From assembly GCA_036278935.1 (NCBI GenBank), contig DASUKA010000156.1, forward strand, positions 1-44,873: DNA of 44,873 bases, written 5' to 3'. The notes below the pieces were generated by a model. That model saw only the letters and a program-made list of their open reading frames with translations. It was not told where the DNA came from and did not search any database. The number at the start of each line of letters is the position of its first letter. The stretch's first letter is position 1. The translations under genes and the position numbers were made by a program. Source of the stretch: DASSNR01 sp036278935. GTDB lineage: Bacteria > Gemmatimonadota > Gemmatimonadetes > Gemmatimonadales > Gemmatimonadaceae. This document shows positions 26,105 to 34,959 of the stretch, one piece after another.

Positions 26105-27790
26105 ATGGCCAGTCTCGAGCTCGTACTCCTTCTCCTCGCGGTGTCCGCGGCGCTGCGCGTTCTCGCGCAGCGGTGGCACCTGCCGCACCCCGTGCTCCTC
26201 GTCTTCGGGGGCGTGCTGCTGGCCTTCATTCCGGGGCTGCCCCGGGTGACGCTGAATCCGGATGTCGTCTTTCTCATCTTCATTCCGCCGCTCCTGTACT
26301 CGGCCTCCATCACCACCTCGCTGCGCGATTTCAGGGCGGAGATCTGGCCCATCCTGCGGCTCGCCGTCGTCCTTGTTCTCGTTACGATCGGCGCCGTGGC
26401 CGTCACGGCACACTGGCTGACGCCGGAGTTCAGCTGGCCCGCGGCCTTCGTCCTGGCCGCGATCGTCTCGCCACCCGACCCCATTGCGGCCATCGCCGTC
26501 ATGCGGCCGCTCGGCGCGCCCGCGGCGCTGGTGAGCATCCTCGAGGGCGAGGGGCTACTCAACGACGCCACCGCGCTCGTGGCCTTTCGCGTCGCCGTCG
26601 CGGTGGGCGTGACGGGCATGTTCTCCGCGGGAGATGCCGCTCTGCGTCTCCTCCTCACGGGCGCCGCGGGCGTGGTGATCGGGCTGGCGATCGCGGTGGC
26701 GATCGGCTTGGTGCGACGCTTCATCCGCGGCTTCACCGTGGTGGAGATCACCCTCTCGCTGCTCACCCCGTTCGTCGCCTACCTGATTGCGGATCGCGCC
26801 GGCGCTTCGGGGGTTCTCGCGGTCGTGGCCTCCGGCCTCTACCTCGCCCACAAGGGGTCCACTCTCCTCACGGCGGCCACGCGCCTGCAGAGCGATGCCA
26901 CGTGGGCCGTGGTGACCTTCCTGCTGGAGAGCCTGGTGTTCATCCTCATCGGGCTCGAGCTCCCCGACGTGCTCCGCGCGCTCCAGCAACACTCACTCGG
27001 CACACTGCTCTGGTACGGCGCCGCGGTGAGCATCGTCGTGATCGTCGTGCGCCTGCTCTGGGTGTTCCCCAGCGCGTACATTCCCGCGCTGCTCAAGCGG
27101 CTCATGCGTCCTCGTGGCGCTCCCGCGCAGCCCTTCCGATCCTGGCGGTGGGTGGTCTTTGCCGGCTGGGCAGGGATGCGTGGGGGCGACTCGCTGGTGA
27201 TCGCGCTCGCGGTCCCCTTCGTAACGGCGAGCGGCACGTTCTTCCCGGCGCGCGATCTCATCATCTTCGTGACCTTCGCGGTCATCTTCGTCACGCTGGT
27301 GCTGCAGGGACTCTCGCTCGCCCCGCTCCTGCGCGTGCTCCGCCTGCATGAGGACGATCACCTGAACGCCGAGGAAGCGCACGCCAGGCGCGTCGCGGCG
27401 CAGGCGGGGTTGCAGCGGCTGGACGAGTTGGCGGACCGGAGCGGCGCGGCGCCCGAAGTCATTGCCCAGCTCCGCCACGCGCAGCAGGCGCAGCTCCGGC
27501 AATGGGCCGCGCGCGATCGCACATTTCATGGAGCGGACGACGACGACCACCGCCCGTTCGCGGGCGTGGACGTCGAGGGTTCACGCCGCGATTCGGCGCG
27601 CTACCGGGCGCTGCGGCGCGCGATCGTCTCCGCCGAGCGTCGCGCCATCATCCAGCTCCGCGATCTGGGAGAGATAGGCGACGACATCCTGCGCCGCATC
27701 CAGCGCGACCTCGATCTCGAGACCGTGCTCGCCGGCACGGACGAGACGCGCCCCGCGGACGCCGACAGGGACGCAGAAGGCGTGCGGTAG
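26105..27790 (+). CDS. CPA1-family Na+/H+ antiporter
   Basis: About 12 hydrophobic spans are followed by a cytosolic tail. Transport motifs are LIFIPPLLYSAS, AIVSPPDPIAAIAVM (the Asp of the ion site) and LVSILEGEGLLNDATALVAF. This is the NhaP/NHE (CPA1) pattern. It exchanges H+ for Na+ or K+ across the inner membrane. The tail (about residues 425-561) is charged and helical. ATG 26105 (MASLELVLLLL) is chosen because it opens directly with the first membrane segment and has GGAG upstream. The frame itself is open from 26048. It converges on the next antiporter with 14 bp between stops. Confidence 0.9.
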   Translation: MASLELVLLLLAVSAALRVLAQRWHLPHPVLLVFGGVLLAFIPGLPRVTLNPDVVFLIFIPPLLYSASITTSLRDFRAEIWPILRLAVVLVLVTIGAVAVTAHWLTPEFSWPAAFVLAAIVSPPDPIAAIAVMRPLGAPAALVSILEGEGLLNDATALVAFRVAVAVGVTGMFSAGDAALRLLLTGAAGVVIGLAIAVAIGLVRRFIRGFTVVEITLSLLTPFVAYLIADRAGASGVLAVVASGLYLAHKGSTLLTAATRLQSDATWAVVTFLLESLVFILIGLELPDVLRALQQHSLGTLLWYGAAVSIVVIVVRLLWVFPSAYIPALLKRLMRPRGAPAQPFRSWRWVVFAGWAGMRGGDSLVIALAVPFVTASGTFFPARDLIIFVTFAVIFVTLVLQGLSLAPLLRVLRLHEDDHLNAEEAHARRVAAQAGLQRLDELADRSGAAPEVIAQLRHAQQAQLRQWAARDRTFHGADDDDHRPFAGVDVEGSRRDSARYRALRRAIVSAERRAIIQLRDLGEIGDDILRRIQRDLDLETVLAGTDETRPADADRDAEGVR

Positions 27791-27804
27791 CCAGCGCCGC
27801 GCGC

Positions 27805-29895
27805 TCACGACGGCTGGGCCGCATCCTCCCGCTCCTCCGCGCCGAGCAGCACCGTGGCCCGGTCTACGGCGTCCCGCGTGCCGGACAGCGCCAGCACGTC
27901 CCCCACACGCAGCACTTCCCGCCCCATGGGGAGCACGATCCGCTGCCCGTCGCGGAGAATGGCCAGCACCGTCGCGCCGGTCAGTCCTCGGAGATTGCAC
28001 TGCGCCAGCGTCCTGTTTATCGCACGGCTCTCCGCATCCAATCGCACGAGTACCGGTTCGCCGAATCCGTGAAGCGCGAGGTTCATCGACGCGAGATCCC
28101 GCACGTCGCCCGCTCGTGGCTCCGGCGCATCGGCCATCTGCTGCGCCAGCGCCGCCACGATCACTTCCGCCCCCGCGCGCGCCTGGCCGTGCAGGGTGGT
28201 TGCTCCGCGCCAGAGGAGCACGCCGAGGATGCCCAGCACCACGACGAGCATCACCGTTCCGCGGATCGGCGGCAGGAACGGCTGCGTGATCGCGATGACC
28301 GGCGCGCCCGCCAGACAGACGATCCCGAGCTGCAGCGTGATGACGACCACGCGCCGGGGCGCTGCCGCCTGGTCCATCGCGCCATCCCCGGCGGCCGGCA
28401 TCACGCGCAATGCGAGCATCTGGCCAATGACGCCCGCGCTCCTGATGAAGCCCAGGATGAGCGGAATGGCGATCACCACCGCTCCAGTGATGAGCGCCAG
28501 CCGCACGAGTGACGGTGAGAGCGTGGTGGCTGCCGAGAGCAGCGCCGTGACCCGGTCGATGTCGAGCGACACGCCGATCACGAGCGCCACCAGGAGCGCG
28601 GCATCCAGCAGCAGCAGCCGGATCATGCGACGCAGCCTCGGCCGCGTCTCCACCTCCGCGGGCGCGCTGCGCAGCCGCTCGAGCCATGATCCGTAGAGGC
28701 CGAGGAAGGTCTGGAGCGCATCCGGAATCGCGCGGTCGATGACAGCCGATGCGGGACCGGAGGCGCGGATGAGCCATGGTGTGGTGAGCGTCGTGATGGC
28801 CGACACCGCGATCACCACGGGATAGAGGAAGCCGTGCGTGGCCCCGCGGGCGAGCCCGACTCCCGCGATGATGAAGGAGAACTCGCCGATCTGCGTGAGG
28901 CTCATCCCGGCTTGCGCGGACGTCTGGATGGTGTAGCCGGCCAGCACGCCGCCCATGGACACCGCGATCGTCTTGCCCACGATCACCGCGACGGTCAGCA
29001 CCACCACCACGAACCAGTGCTGCGCGAGCACGCCGGGGTCGATCATCATCCCCACCGCCACGAAGAAGATCGCCACGAACATGTCGCGTACGGGCGTGAT
29101 GAGCTGCTCGACGATCTTCGCCTCCCCCGATTCGCCCACGAGCGAACCGGCGATGAACGCCCCCAGTGCGACCGAGTAGCCGAAGGAGAGCGCGAGGAGT
29201 GCTGCCGCGAAGCAGATCCCGACCGTGGTCACGAGCGTCGTCTCCGGACGGTTGAGCCGTACGACCGACCGTACGAGCCGGGGGATGATTAGCAACCCCA
29301 GGCCGACCAGGCTCACGAGAAACATGACCAGCCGCGCGGCCGTGAGCCCGAGGCTCCGCGCCGACACGCCGGAGCCCGTGGAGATGGCCGTGAGGACGGC
29401 GAGCAGGAAGATCCCGATCAGGTCCTCGATGATGAGAATCCCGAACACGAGGTCGGTGCCCTGCCCCGTGATATTCTGCGCGGAGAACGCCTTGACGACG
29501 ATCGTCGTACTGGCGATGGCGATCATGGCGCCGGCGTACACGCTCTCCAGCGTCGTCCACCCGAACATCCGCCCCATCGTGTAGCCCAGCCACATCATCA
29601 TGCTGCATTCGATGACGGCAATGATGCCCGCCGTGGGCGCCACCTGGATGAGCTTGCGCAGGCTGAACTCGAGCCCCAGCGCGTACATGAGGAGAATGAC
29701 ACCCAGCCCCGAGAGCGTGCGCGCCGCCGTCTCGTCCGCCGTGAGCGGAATGGGGGTGTGCGGGCCGATGATCATCCCGGCCAGCAGGTAGCCGAACACC
29801 ACCGGTTGCCGCAACCGCTGAAAGAGCACGGTGGTAGCGGCCGCCACGCACATCACCAGCGCCAGGTTCGCGAGGAATTGGTGGGTCTCGTGCAT
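27805..29895 (-). CDS. CPA2-family (Kef/YbaL-like) cation/H+ antiporter with C-terminal TrkA-C domain
   Basis: The 696-residue protein has a CPA2 transporter domain (residues about 1-400) with LFQRLRQPVVFGYLLAGMII, GILIIEDLIGIFLLAV and QIGEFSFIIAGVGL. A second, shorter set of membrane segments (about 420-560) has uncertain function. A TrkA-C regulatory domain (about 610-690, NLRGLTGATVLAILRDGQRI) closes the protein. There is no TrkA-N (NAD-binding) domain between them, unlike KefB/KefC. It would export K+ or another cation in exchange for H+. Confidence 0.88.
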   Translation of the reverse strand: MHETHQFLANLALVMCVAAATTVLFQRLRQPVVFGYLLAGMIIGPHTPIPLTADETAARTLSGLGVILLMYALGLEFSLRKLIQVAPTAGIIAVIECSMMMWLGYTMGRMFGWTTLESVYAGAMIAIASTTIVVKAFSAQNITGQGTDLVFGILIIEDLIGIFLLAVLTAISTGSGVSARSLGLTAARLVMFLVSLVGLGLLIIPRLVRSVVRLNRPETTLVTTVGICFAAALLALSFGYSVALGAFIAGSLVGESGEAKIVEQLITPVRDMFVAIFFVAVGMMIDPGVLAQHWFVVVVLTVAVIVGKTIAVSMGGVLAGYTIQTSAQAGMSLTQIGEFSFIIAGVGLARGATHGFLYPVVIAVSAITTLTTPWLIRASGPASAVIDRAIPDALQTFLGLYGSWLERLRSAPAEVETRPRLRRMIRLLLLDAALLVALVIGVSLDIDRVTALLSAATTLSPSLVRLALITGAVVIAIPLILGFIRSAGVIGQMLALRVMPAAGDGAMDQAAAPRRVVVITLQLGIVCLAGAPVIAITQPFLPPIRGTVMLVVVLGILGVLLWRGATTLHGQARAGAEVIVAALAQQMADAPEPRAGDVRDLASMNLALHGFGEPVLVRLDAESRAINRTLAQCNLRGLTGATVLAILRDGQRIVLPMGREVLRVGDVLALSGTRDAVDRATVLLGAEEREDAAQPS

Positions 29896-29983
29896 GTCGC
29901 CTCACTGCGGGTGGTGGATCAGCGGCGCCGGGGGCTTGCGCGTTGGGGATCGGGCGCGTGGACTGGAGCCCTTCTCGGTTGTT

Positions 29984-30067
29984 TTCACCACAGAGACACA
30001 GAGGACACGGAGAATAGCAAGGCTTTTCTCTGTGCTCTCTGCGCTCTCTGTGTGCCTCTGTGGTGAA
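29984..30067. repeat. Imperfect palindromic repeat (TTCACCACAGAG type)
   Basis: The 84-bp element begins TTCACCACAGAGACACAGAG and ends with the near reverse complement, CTCTGTGTGCCTCTGTGGTGAA in substance, so both ends read TTCACCACAGAG on opposite strands. Elements of this kind, whose six-frame translation gives TTEAHRERREHRE-like peptides, are scattered in many environmental genomes and are often mis-annotated as genes. The rest of the gap 29896-30262 shows nothing else. Confidence 0.75.
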
Positions 30068-30262
30068 TCCCGCACGCTGAACCCGAGCGGAAACTGCCCT
30101 CCCTACAATAAGACGAGGACGATAGCGATGGCGTCGCACGGCGCGTGCGCGAATCCGCGCGGGGAACATTTGAGTACCCGCAGACGGTATCGCGCCACCG
30201 GCAAGTGGTTATTCAGCGGCGACGCGAGCCGCACTGGCGTGCGGTTGTGCCCGAATTGGCCG

Positions 30263-30415
30263 TCAGCCCGGCTCGGCCATGGCCAGGATCTGCTCCCGTG
30301 TGAGCTCCATCTTGTGGACCTCCTGCGCGTGCTTCTGGACGGCGGCCACGAGCTGCTCGTCGCTGTTCTCCCGGATCGTCTTGCCGCAATCACAGGAGAC
30401 CTTTTTCTGTGTCAT
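30263..30415 (-). CDS. DUF1059 small protein
   Basis: This 50-residue protein starts MTQKKVSCDCGKTIRENSDE and ends MELTREQILAMAEPG. The CDCG pair near the N-terminus and a conserved HAQEVHKM stretch (HxxxxH) fit DUF1059, whose members probably bind a metal. The function is unknown. AAAGGAG lies eight bases before the ATG. The open frame extends far upstream, but only as the shadow of the opposite regulator gene. Confidence 0.85.
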   Translation of the reverse strand: MTQKKVSCDCGKTIRENSDEQLVAAVQKHAQEVHKMELTREQILAMAEPG

Positions 30416-30447
30416 GGGTCGTGCTCCTTTCCGTAAGTGAGAGACCA

Positions 30448-30476
30448 TTGTTTCCAGCGGACGGATGATGTATAAG
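30448..30476 (+). promoter_or_regulatory. Sigma-70-like promoter for the SARP-like gene
   Basis: TTGTTT (30448-30453) and TATAAG (30471-30476) are 17 bp apart, on the plus strand, 57 bp before the GTG start. It lies in the divergent gap with the DUF1059 gene. Confidence 0.55.
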
Positions 30477-30504
30477 TCGGGAGGGTTGGAGATCGCTCGG
30501 CGAG

Positions 30505-30522
30505 AGCTTGGGAAAAGCTTGG
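30505..30522 (+). promoter_or_regulatory. AGCTTGG direct repeat, 11-bp period
   Basis: Two identical heptamers AGCTTGG are separated by GAAA. SARP regulators are known to bind heptamer direct repeats at 11-bp spacing. Here the pair lies downstream of the predicted start of transcription, so it would repress or be incidental. It also overlaps the GGAG ribosome binding site. Confidence 0.35.
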
Positions 30523-30532
30523 AGCATCCATA

Positions 30533-31288
30533 GTGCGCATCTACCTGTCCGGCCGCATGACGATTGAGGCCGACGGGATCCGTCTGGGACCGCGGGACTT
30601 CCCGGGGCAGCAGGGGCGCGCCGCGTTCGCACTCCTCGTGGGCGAGCGAGGCGACCCCGTATCGCGCGCAGTGCTGGCCGATGCGCTCTGGCCGAATCAG
30701 CCGCCGCCATCCTGGGATACCGCCCTCAGCTCGATCGCCAGCAAGCTGCGCTCCCTCCTCTCCAGGGCTGGGCTCGACGGCGCCGAGGCGCTCGGTACCG
30801 GCGGCGGCTGCTACGAGCTCCGGCTTGCGCGCGGCACGTGGATCGATCACGAGGCGGCGGCCGACAGCATCCACGAGGCCGAGGCCGCGCTGAAGGCTGG
30901 GGACCCCGCCCGCGCCTACGGTCCGTCCGCCGTCGCCCACCACATCGCGCGCCGTCCCTTTCTCCCCGGCGAGGAGGGCCGCTGGTTCGACCAGCGGCGC
31001 GAGAAGCTCGCCGGCATCCTCGTGCGGGCGCTCGAGTGCAGGGCCGAGGTCTACCTGTGGAACGGCGAGTACCCGCTGGCCGTGGAGGCCGCCCGCGACC
31101 TGGTAGCGGCGGAGCCCTTCCACGAACAGGGCTACCGGCTCCTCATGCGCGCGCACGCCGCGGCGGGAAACGCCGCTGAGGCGCTGCGCGTGTACGAGCG
31201 CTGCCGAACGCTGATCTCCGAGGAGCTGGGGGTGGATCCGTCGCGGGAGACGAAGGCGGTGCACGAGCGGGTGTTGCACACGCTGTAG
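30533..31288 (+). CDS. SARP/BTAD-family transcriptional regulator
   Basis: This 251-residue protein has an OmpR-like winged helix at the N-terminus (MRIYLSGRMTIEADG, FALLVGERGDPVSRAVLADALWP, ALSSIASKLRSLL). A bacterial transcriptional activator domain of TPR type follows (from about residue 95; YRLLMRAHAAAGNAAEALRVY and CRTLISEELGVDPSRETKAV are typical). It has no ATPase or sensor domain, so it is a small stand-alone SARP. The start is GTG 30533 with GGAG nine bases upstream. The target genes are unknown. DUF1059 is the divergent neighbour. Confidence 0.87.
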   Translation: MRIYLSGRMTIEADGIRLGPRDFPGQQGRAAFALLVGERGDPVSRAVLADALWPNQPPPSWDTALSSIASKLRSLLSRAGLDGAEALGTGGGCYELRLARGTWIDHEAAADSIHEAEAALKAGDPARAYGPSAVAHHIARRPFLPGEEGRWFDQRREKLAGILVRALECRAEVYLWNGEYPLAVEAARDLVAAEPFHEQGYRLLMRAHAAAGNAAEALRVYERCRTLISEELGVDPSRETKAVHERVLHTL

Positions 31289-31394
31289 AGCGTCAGGGGC
31301 GAGGAGGGCGCCGGTGGGGATGCCGCATCGCTCAATCGGGCGATGCGCCGCTTCACGTCGGCCCCTGCGATGCAAAGCGCAATTGAAACTGGCG

Positions 31395-32288
31395 CTACTC
31401 GAGCACCGCCAGGCTGAGCTCCCGAAGGCGTGCGGGGTCAGTAATCGCGTCGATCGCGACGATACGCCCATGGTCGATGGCGAAGGCGAGTACCATGAGA
31501 AGCTGACCGCGCGGCGCCACGACCGCTCCCACCGCACCATTCACGAGCGCTGGCCGCGCCGCCCGTGCACCTCCCTTCACCGCCTGCGTGGCCACGGCCA
31601 TCGCACCGTGGATCTCCCTCGGTACGCCGACGGGCGCGGCGACGCGGTCGGCTCGCAGCACCACATCCGGGTCGAGCAGCGCGATCAGCGCGTCGAAGTC
31701 GCCATCGCGCGCCGCGGCCAGAAAGGCATCCACGACCTCCCGCCGCCGCGCGAGGTCGGCATCGGGCACGGCGGCCCCTCCGCGTACTCGCCTTCGCGCC
31801 CGGCTCGCGAGCTGCCGCGCCGCGGCCGGTGAGCGTTGCACAATGGACGCGATCCGGTCGAAGGGCACGCCGAACATGTCGTGCAGCACGAACGCCACCC
31901 GCTCGGCGGGATCCAGCGTGTCGAGCACCACGAGCATGGCGAGACCCACCGAGTCGGCCAGCACCGCTTCGTGCTCGGGGTCGAATCCGTCCCCGTGCCC
32001 CACCCCTGGCTCCGGCGCGTGCGCGTCCAGCGACACCTCGCCCCGCGAAGTCCGCGAGCGCAGCATGTCCAGGCACACCCGCGCGACCACCGTCGTCAGC
32101 CATCCCGCGAGGTTCTCGACGCCGCACGTGTCGGAGCGGCTGAGTCGCAGCCAGGACTCCTGCACGGCGTCCTCCGCGTCGCTCAGCGAGCCGAGCATCC
32201 GGTACGCCACCGCCCGCAAGTGCGCGCGATTCTCCTCGAACCGCTCGGCCAACCAGTCCTTCTCATCCACCGTCTCATCCACGGTCAC
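31395..32288 (-). CDS. ECF41-family RNA polymerase sigma factor
   Basis: This 297-residue protein has sigma region 2 (LRAVAYRMLGSLSDAEDAVQ), region 4 (ERVAFVLHDMFGVPFDRIA) and then an extra SnoaL-like domain (about residues 195-297). The last is the mark of ECF41, including the NGxxG motif (NGAVGAVVAPRG). That extension tunes sigma activity instead of an anti-sigma factor. ECF41 genes usually neighbour a carboxymuconolactone decarboxylase-type (AhpD-like) gene, and here one is divergent. The start is GTG 32288 or, with better spacing to GAGGGA, GTG 32282. A matching ECF41 promoter lies upstream. Confidence 0.92.
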   Translation of the reverse strand: MTVDETVDEKDWLAERFEENRAHLRAVAYRMLGSLSDAEDAVQESWLRLSRSDTCGVENLAGWLTTVVARVCLDMLRSRTSRGEVSLDAHAPEPGVGHGDGFDPEHEAVLADSVGLAMLVVLDTLDPAERVAFVLHDMFGVPFDRIASIVQRSPAAARQLASRARRRVRGGAAVPDADLARRREVVDAFLAAARDGDFDALIALLDPDVVLRADRVAAPVGVPREIHGAMAVATQAVKGGARAARPALVNGAVGAVVAPRGQLLMVLAFAIDHGRIVAIDAITDPARLRELSLAVLE

Positions 32289-32317
32289 ATTCCCTCATCT
32301 CGTTCCGTCATGGCGAT

Positions 32318-32344
32318 GACGGACGACAGCCCGTCGATGTGACA
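32318..32344 (-). promoter_or_regulatory. ECF41 autoregulatory promoter
   Basis: On the minus strand the -35 TGTCACA (32344-32338), a 16-bp spacer and the -10 CGTC (32321-32318) match the ECF41 consensus as I know it (TGTCACA-N16-CGTC). It lies 30 bp before the sigma gene and points at it. Confidence 0.8.
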
Positions 32345-32405
32345 GCAGTCCCGCGTGCCATGACCCGCGCGCGGGCGGAATGAGAACTCCTGAAGGAAAG
32401 TGATC

Positions 32406-32864
32406 ATGCAGGCACGTATGACGAATATCGTGACGATTCTCCCCGAGGCACTGCGGGCCCTCCAGGCGCTGGACGCGTGCACGTCAAAAGGAGGTGTGTC
32501 GCCGCGCACGCTCCGCCTGGTGGAGCTGCGAGCGAGCCAGATCAACGGATGCAGCGTCTGTGTAGACATGCACTCCCGCAGCCTCCTGAACGAGGGCGAG
32601 ACGAACGAACGCCTCTTCGCGGTGGCGGCGTGGCGGGATGCGCCCTACTTCACCGACGCCGAGCGCGCCGCGCTGGCGCTCGCCGAAGCCGTCACGCGGC
32701 TGAGTGATCGAGCGGACCCGGTGCCGGATGAGATCTGGGATGAGGCCGCCCGGTATTACGACGAGCCAGCGCTCGCGTCTCTGATACTCGCCATCGCCAA
32801 CATCAACGTCTGGAACCGGCTCAACGTGTCCACCAGGCAGGTGGCCCGGTCGAGCTGGGACTGA
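32406..32864 (+). CDS. Carboxymuconolactone decarboxylase / AhpD-like protein
   Basis: This 152-residue protein has the AhpD core motif: CSVCVDMHSRSLLNEGE with C49, C52 and H56. This CxxCxxxH redox centre is that of alkylhydroperoxidase-type proteins. The remaining residues (FTDAERAALALAEAVTRLSD; ILAIANINVWNRLN) fit the family. It probably reduces peroxides or a related oxidant. It is the expected genetic partner of ECF41 sigma factors. ATG 32406 is chosen with AAGGAAA upstream. Confidence 0.9.
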   Translation: MQARMTNIVTILPEALRALQALDACTSKGGVSPRTLRLVELRASQINGCSVCVDMHSRSLLNEGETNERLFAVAAWRDAPYFTDAERAALALAEAVTRLSDRADPVPDEIWDEAARYYDEPALASLILAIANINVWNRLNVSTRQVARSSWD

Positions 32865-32957
32865 GGGGCGGGGAAGGCGGCATCAGCGCGGAGACAGTCA
32901 CGACACCGCGAAGAAGGTGCGCCGGGGCGCGGAGCGAACCGCGCCCGGCGCCGCGGC

Positions 32958-33968
32958 TCAGAACCGATAGCCAAGCCCGAAGAGGAAGATGTCGGTGTCC
33001 GCATCGTAGCTGGTGATGGTGCGCTCCCAGTTGAAGCGCAGGAGAAACGCGCGGGCGATGCGCCAGCTCACGGTTGGGGTGACCAGCTCGGCCACCGTAC
33101 CGGTGCCGTGACCGCCCGGCCCCGGCTCGCGCTTCTCGTCGATCGCCAGATAGGGACCGGCCCCCAACCCCAGCGTCATCCGGTCGTTGAGAAACGAGCG
33201 GATCACCCAGAGCTGCGTGACGAGCCCGTTCCGCCGGATGATGGCGGGATCGCCCTCGTCGATCACCGCGATCGACCAGTCGATGTATCGACCGATCCCT
33301 CGCCGGTACTCGAGCGCCAGCGCCGCCGAGCGCTCGTTGCTGAAGCTATTGACCACCGTTCGCCCAACGAACAGCGTGATCTCGTTGTCGGTGGTGCGGG
33401 CATCCCGCGCAGCCGGGCGTGCGCGCCCACCGGGGCCATTGGGAGGCTGCGGCCGGTAGCCCATGCCGAACAGCGCCATCCAGCTGTCGATGGACCTCGC
33501 ATCGGCCCAGGTGCGCATGACGCCGACCCGCAGCAGCAGACGGCGTGCGACGACATACGAGGCGCGTCCGCTCAGGGCCGTGCCCCATGCGTGATGATTG
33601 GCATAGTCACCGACGGGCCTGTCGATCGTGTCGAAGTAGCGATAGACACCACCGGTCACTCCGATGAACAATTGCGGAGAGCCAACGCTCGTACGGGCGC
33701 CGAGCTGCACGGTGTAACCGTCCCGGTGATGTCCCTCGATGTGACCCTCGTTCAACCAGCTCCCGGCCAGCAGGATATGATCGCCCAGCTCCTGCGCGTA
33801 CTCGATCTGCCACGCGTACGAGCTCCGGGGCATCCGGGCATCCCACGTGACGCCCGCGAGCCCGCTGAGCTCCTGGGGGGCGGCGCTCGCCGGGAGACAT
33901 GTGGCGAGCGCGGCGGCTGCGATGGCGCGCCGTACGCGGCTATGACGCGCGGCGAGCATGGGCGGCAT
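32958..33968 (-). CDS. Outer-membrane beta-barrel-like protein of unknown function
   Basis: The 336-residue product starts with a signal peptide (MPPMLAARHSRVRRAIAAAA, cleavage near ASAAPQ). The rest alternates hydrophobic and polar residues in many short beta strands (YAWQIEYAQELGDHILLAGS, QLFIGVTGGVYRYFD, DIFLFGLGYRF). It ends in aromatic Phe, the usual mark for insertion by the BAM complex. No enzymatic motif is seen. The longer frame to 34439 is not supported before ATG 33968. Confidence 0.72.
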   Translation of the reverse strand: MPPMLAARHSRVRRAIAAAALATCLPASAAPQELSGLAGVTWDARMPRSSYAWQIEYAQELGDHILLAGSWLNEGHIEGHHRDGYTVQLGARTSVGSPQLFIGVTGGVYRYFDTIDRPVGDYANHHAWGTALSGRASYVVARRLLLRVGVMRTWADARSIDSWMALFGMGYRPQPPNGPGGRARPAARDARTTDNEITLFVGRTVVNSFSNERSAALALEYRRGIGRYIDWSIAVIDEGDPAIIRRNGLVTQLWVIRSFLNDRMTLGLGAGPYLAIDEKREPGPGGHGTGTVAELVTPTVSWRIARAFLLRFNWERTITSYDADTDIFLFGLGYRF

Positions 33969-34154
33969 GGTACGACGGCCGTGAAGGAAGCGAGCGGCGT
34001 TCCGGGCGATGCAGCCGCCGCAAGAAGAGAGCCCCTCCTCGAACAGCCTGGGGGCACATGGACCCTTCGCGGCGCGGCGCTTGTGTGCATCGGCCTTGCG
34101 CGATATCGCGCGCGGATACCACTGTAAGAGTGTTCGCTCGAATTCGGGGGAGCC

Positions 34155-34817
34155 GTGAACGTCGCTCATGGGCCGATTGTGCGAATGCCTGCACTGCGCG
34201 TCATGGGATGCGTGGTCATCGGAGTGGTGTGCCTGCATGTTGCCGCGCTCGATGCGCAGCCGGCGCCGGAGTTGAGCGCGCGGGTGCGCGGTGACGCTCG
34301 TGCTGCGCTCGCGATCGCCGCGGGCACGAGCGCGGCAGCACTCCGAGTCACGGAGTCCCGCGCCACGTCGCCCGACACGAGCGCGCTCCGGCGCTCGGTG
34401 GAGCACCTCATCACGACGTTCACGACCGCGTGGGCCCACGCCAATCCAGATTCGATCGCCGCCCTGTTTGCGGCGGACGCCGACGTCGTTATCCCGACGG
34501 GGGTGATCGTGCGCGGCCGGTCGGCGATCCGCCGCTTCTATGCATCGGCGTTCGCGAACGGCTATATCGGCAGCCGGAGCACCGTGCGTCTGGAGGCGCT
34601 GCGTCGGCTAACGCCGAGGATAGCGGTCCTGGACGCCAGCTGGAGGATCAGCGGGGCACAGGGGAGTTCCGGTGCGCCGAGGGCGCCCGAAGCGGGGCTC
34701 CTTACCGCGGTGCTCGTACGCGACTCCGGAGACCGTGGCGGGTGGCGCATCGCGGCGTTGCGCGAACAGACGAGCGGGACGCATCTCGAGCCCTTCCCGG
34801 GCGACAGCGCGCGGTAG
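34155..34817 (+). CDS. Exported SnoaL/NTF2-like (DUF4440-type) protein
   Basis: An N-terminal hydrophobic segment (VMGCVVIGVVCLHVAALDAQ) acts as signal peptide. The mature domain reads ALRRSVEHLITTFTTAWAHA, ALFAADADVVIPTGVIVRGR and SAIRRFYASAF, the SgcJ/EcaC-type NTF2 fold. A ligand pocket is likely, but no reaction is known. The start is GTG 34155 after GGGGGAG. ATG 34185 would also begin the signal peptide. It is divergent from the barrel protein by 186 bp. Confidence 0.78.
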   Translation: MNVAHGPIVRMPALRVMGCVVIGVVCLHVAALDAQPAPELSARVRGDARAALAIAAGTSAAALRVTESRATSPDTSALRRSVEHLITTFTTAWAHANPDSIAALFAADADVVIPTGVIVRGRSAIRRFYASAFANGYIGSRSTVRLEALRRLTPRIAVLDASWRISGAQGSSGAPRAPEAGLLTAVLVRDSGDRGGWRIAALREQTSGTHLEPFPGDSAR

Positions 34818-34959
34818 CGGGCGAGACTGCCGTGAGCGACAGACGGAGGAGATCTTCGGAGTATCGTTGTTCGCGATACTGATCTGCGGACGCTACAGGC
34901 TGCCCCGGCGACACTACGACCGGCACCATGACATCGCGCGGATGCAGGAGGGAATCCCT

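Noticed and set aside
27581..30169. Minus-strand frame of 862 codons across the CPA2 antiporter
   Set aside because: It is out of frame with the membrane protein, rich in Arg/Gly/His, and contains the palindromic repeat (TTEAHRERREHRE). It is spurious.
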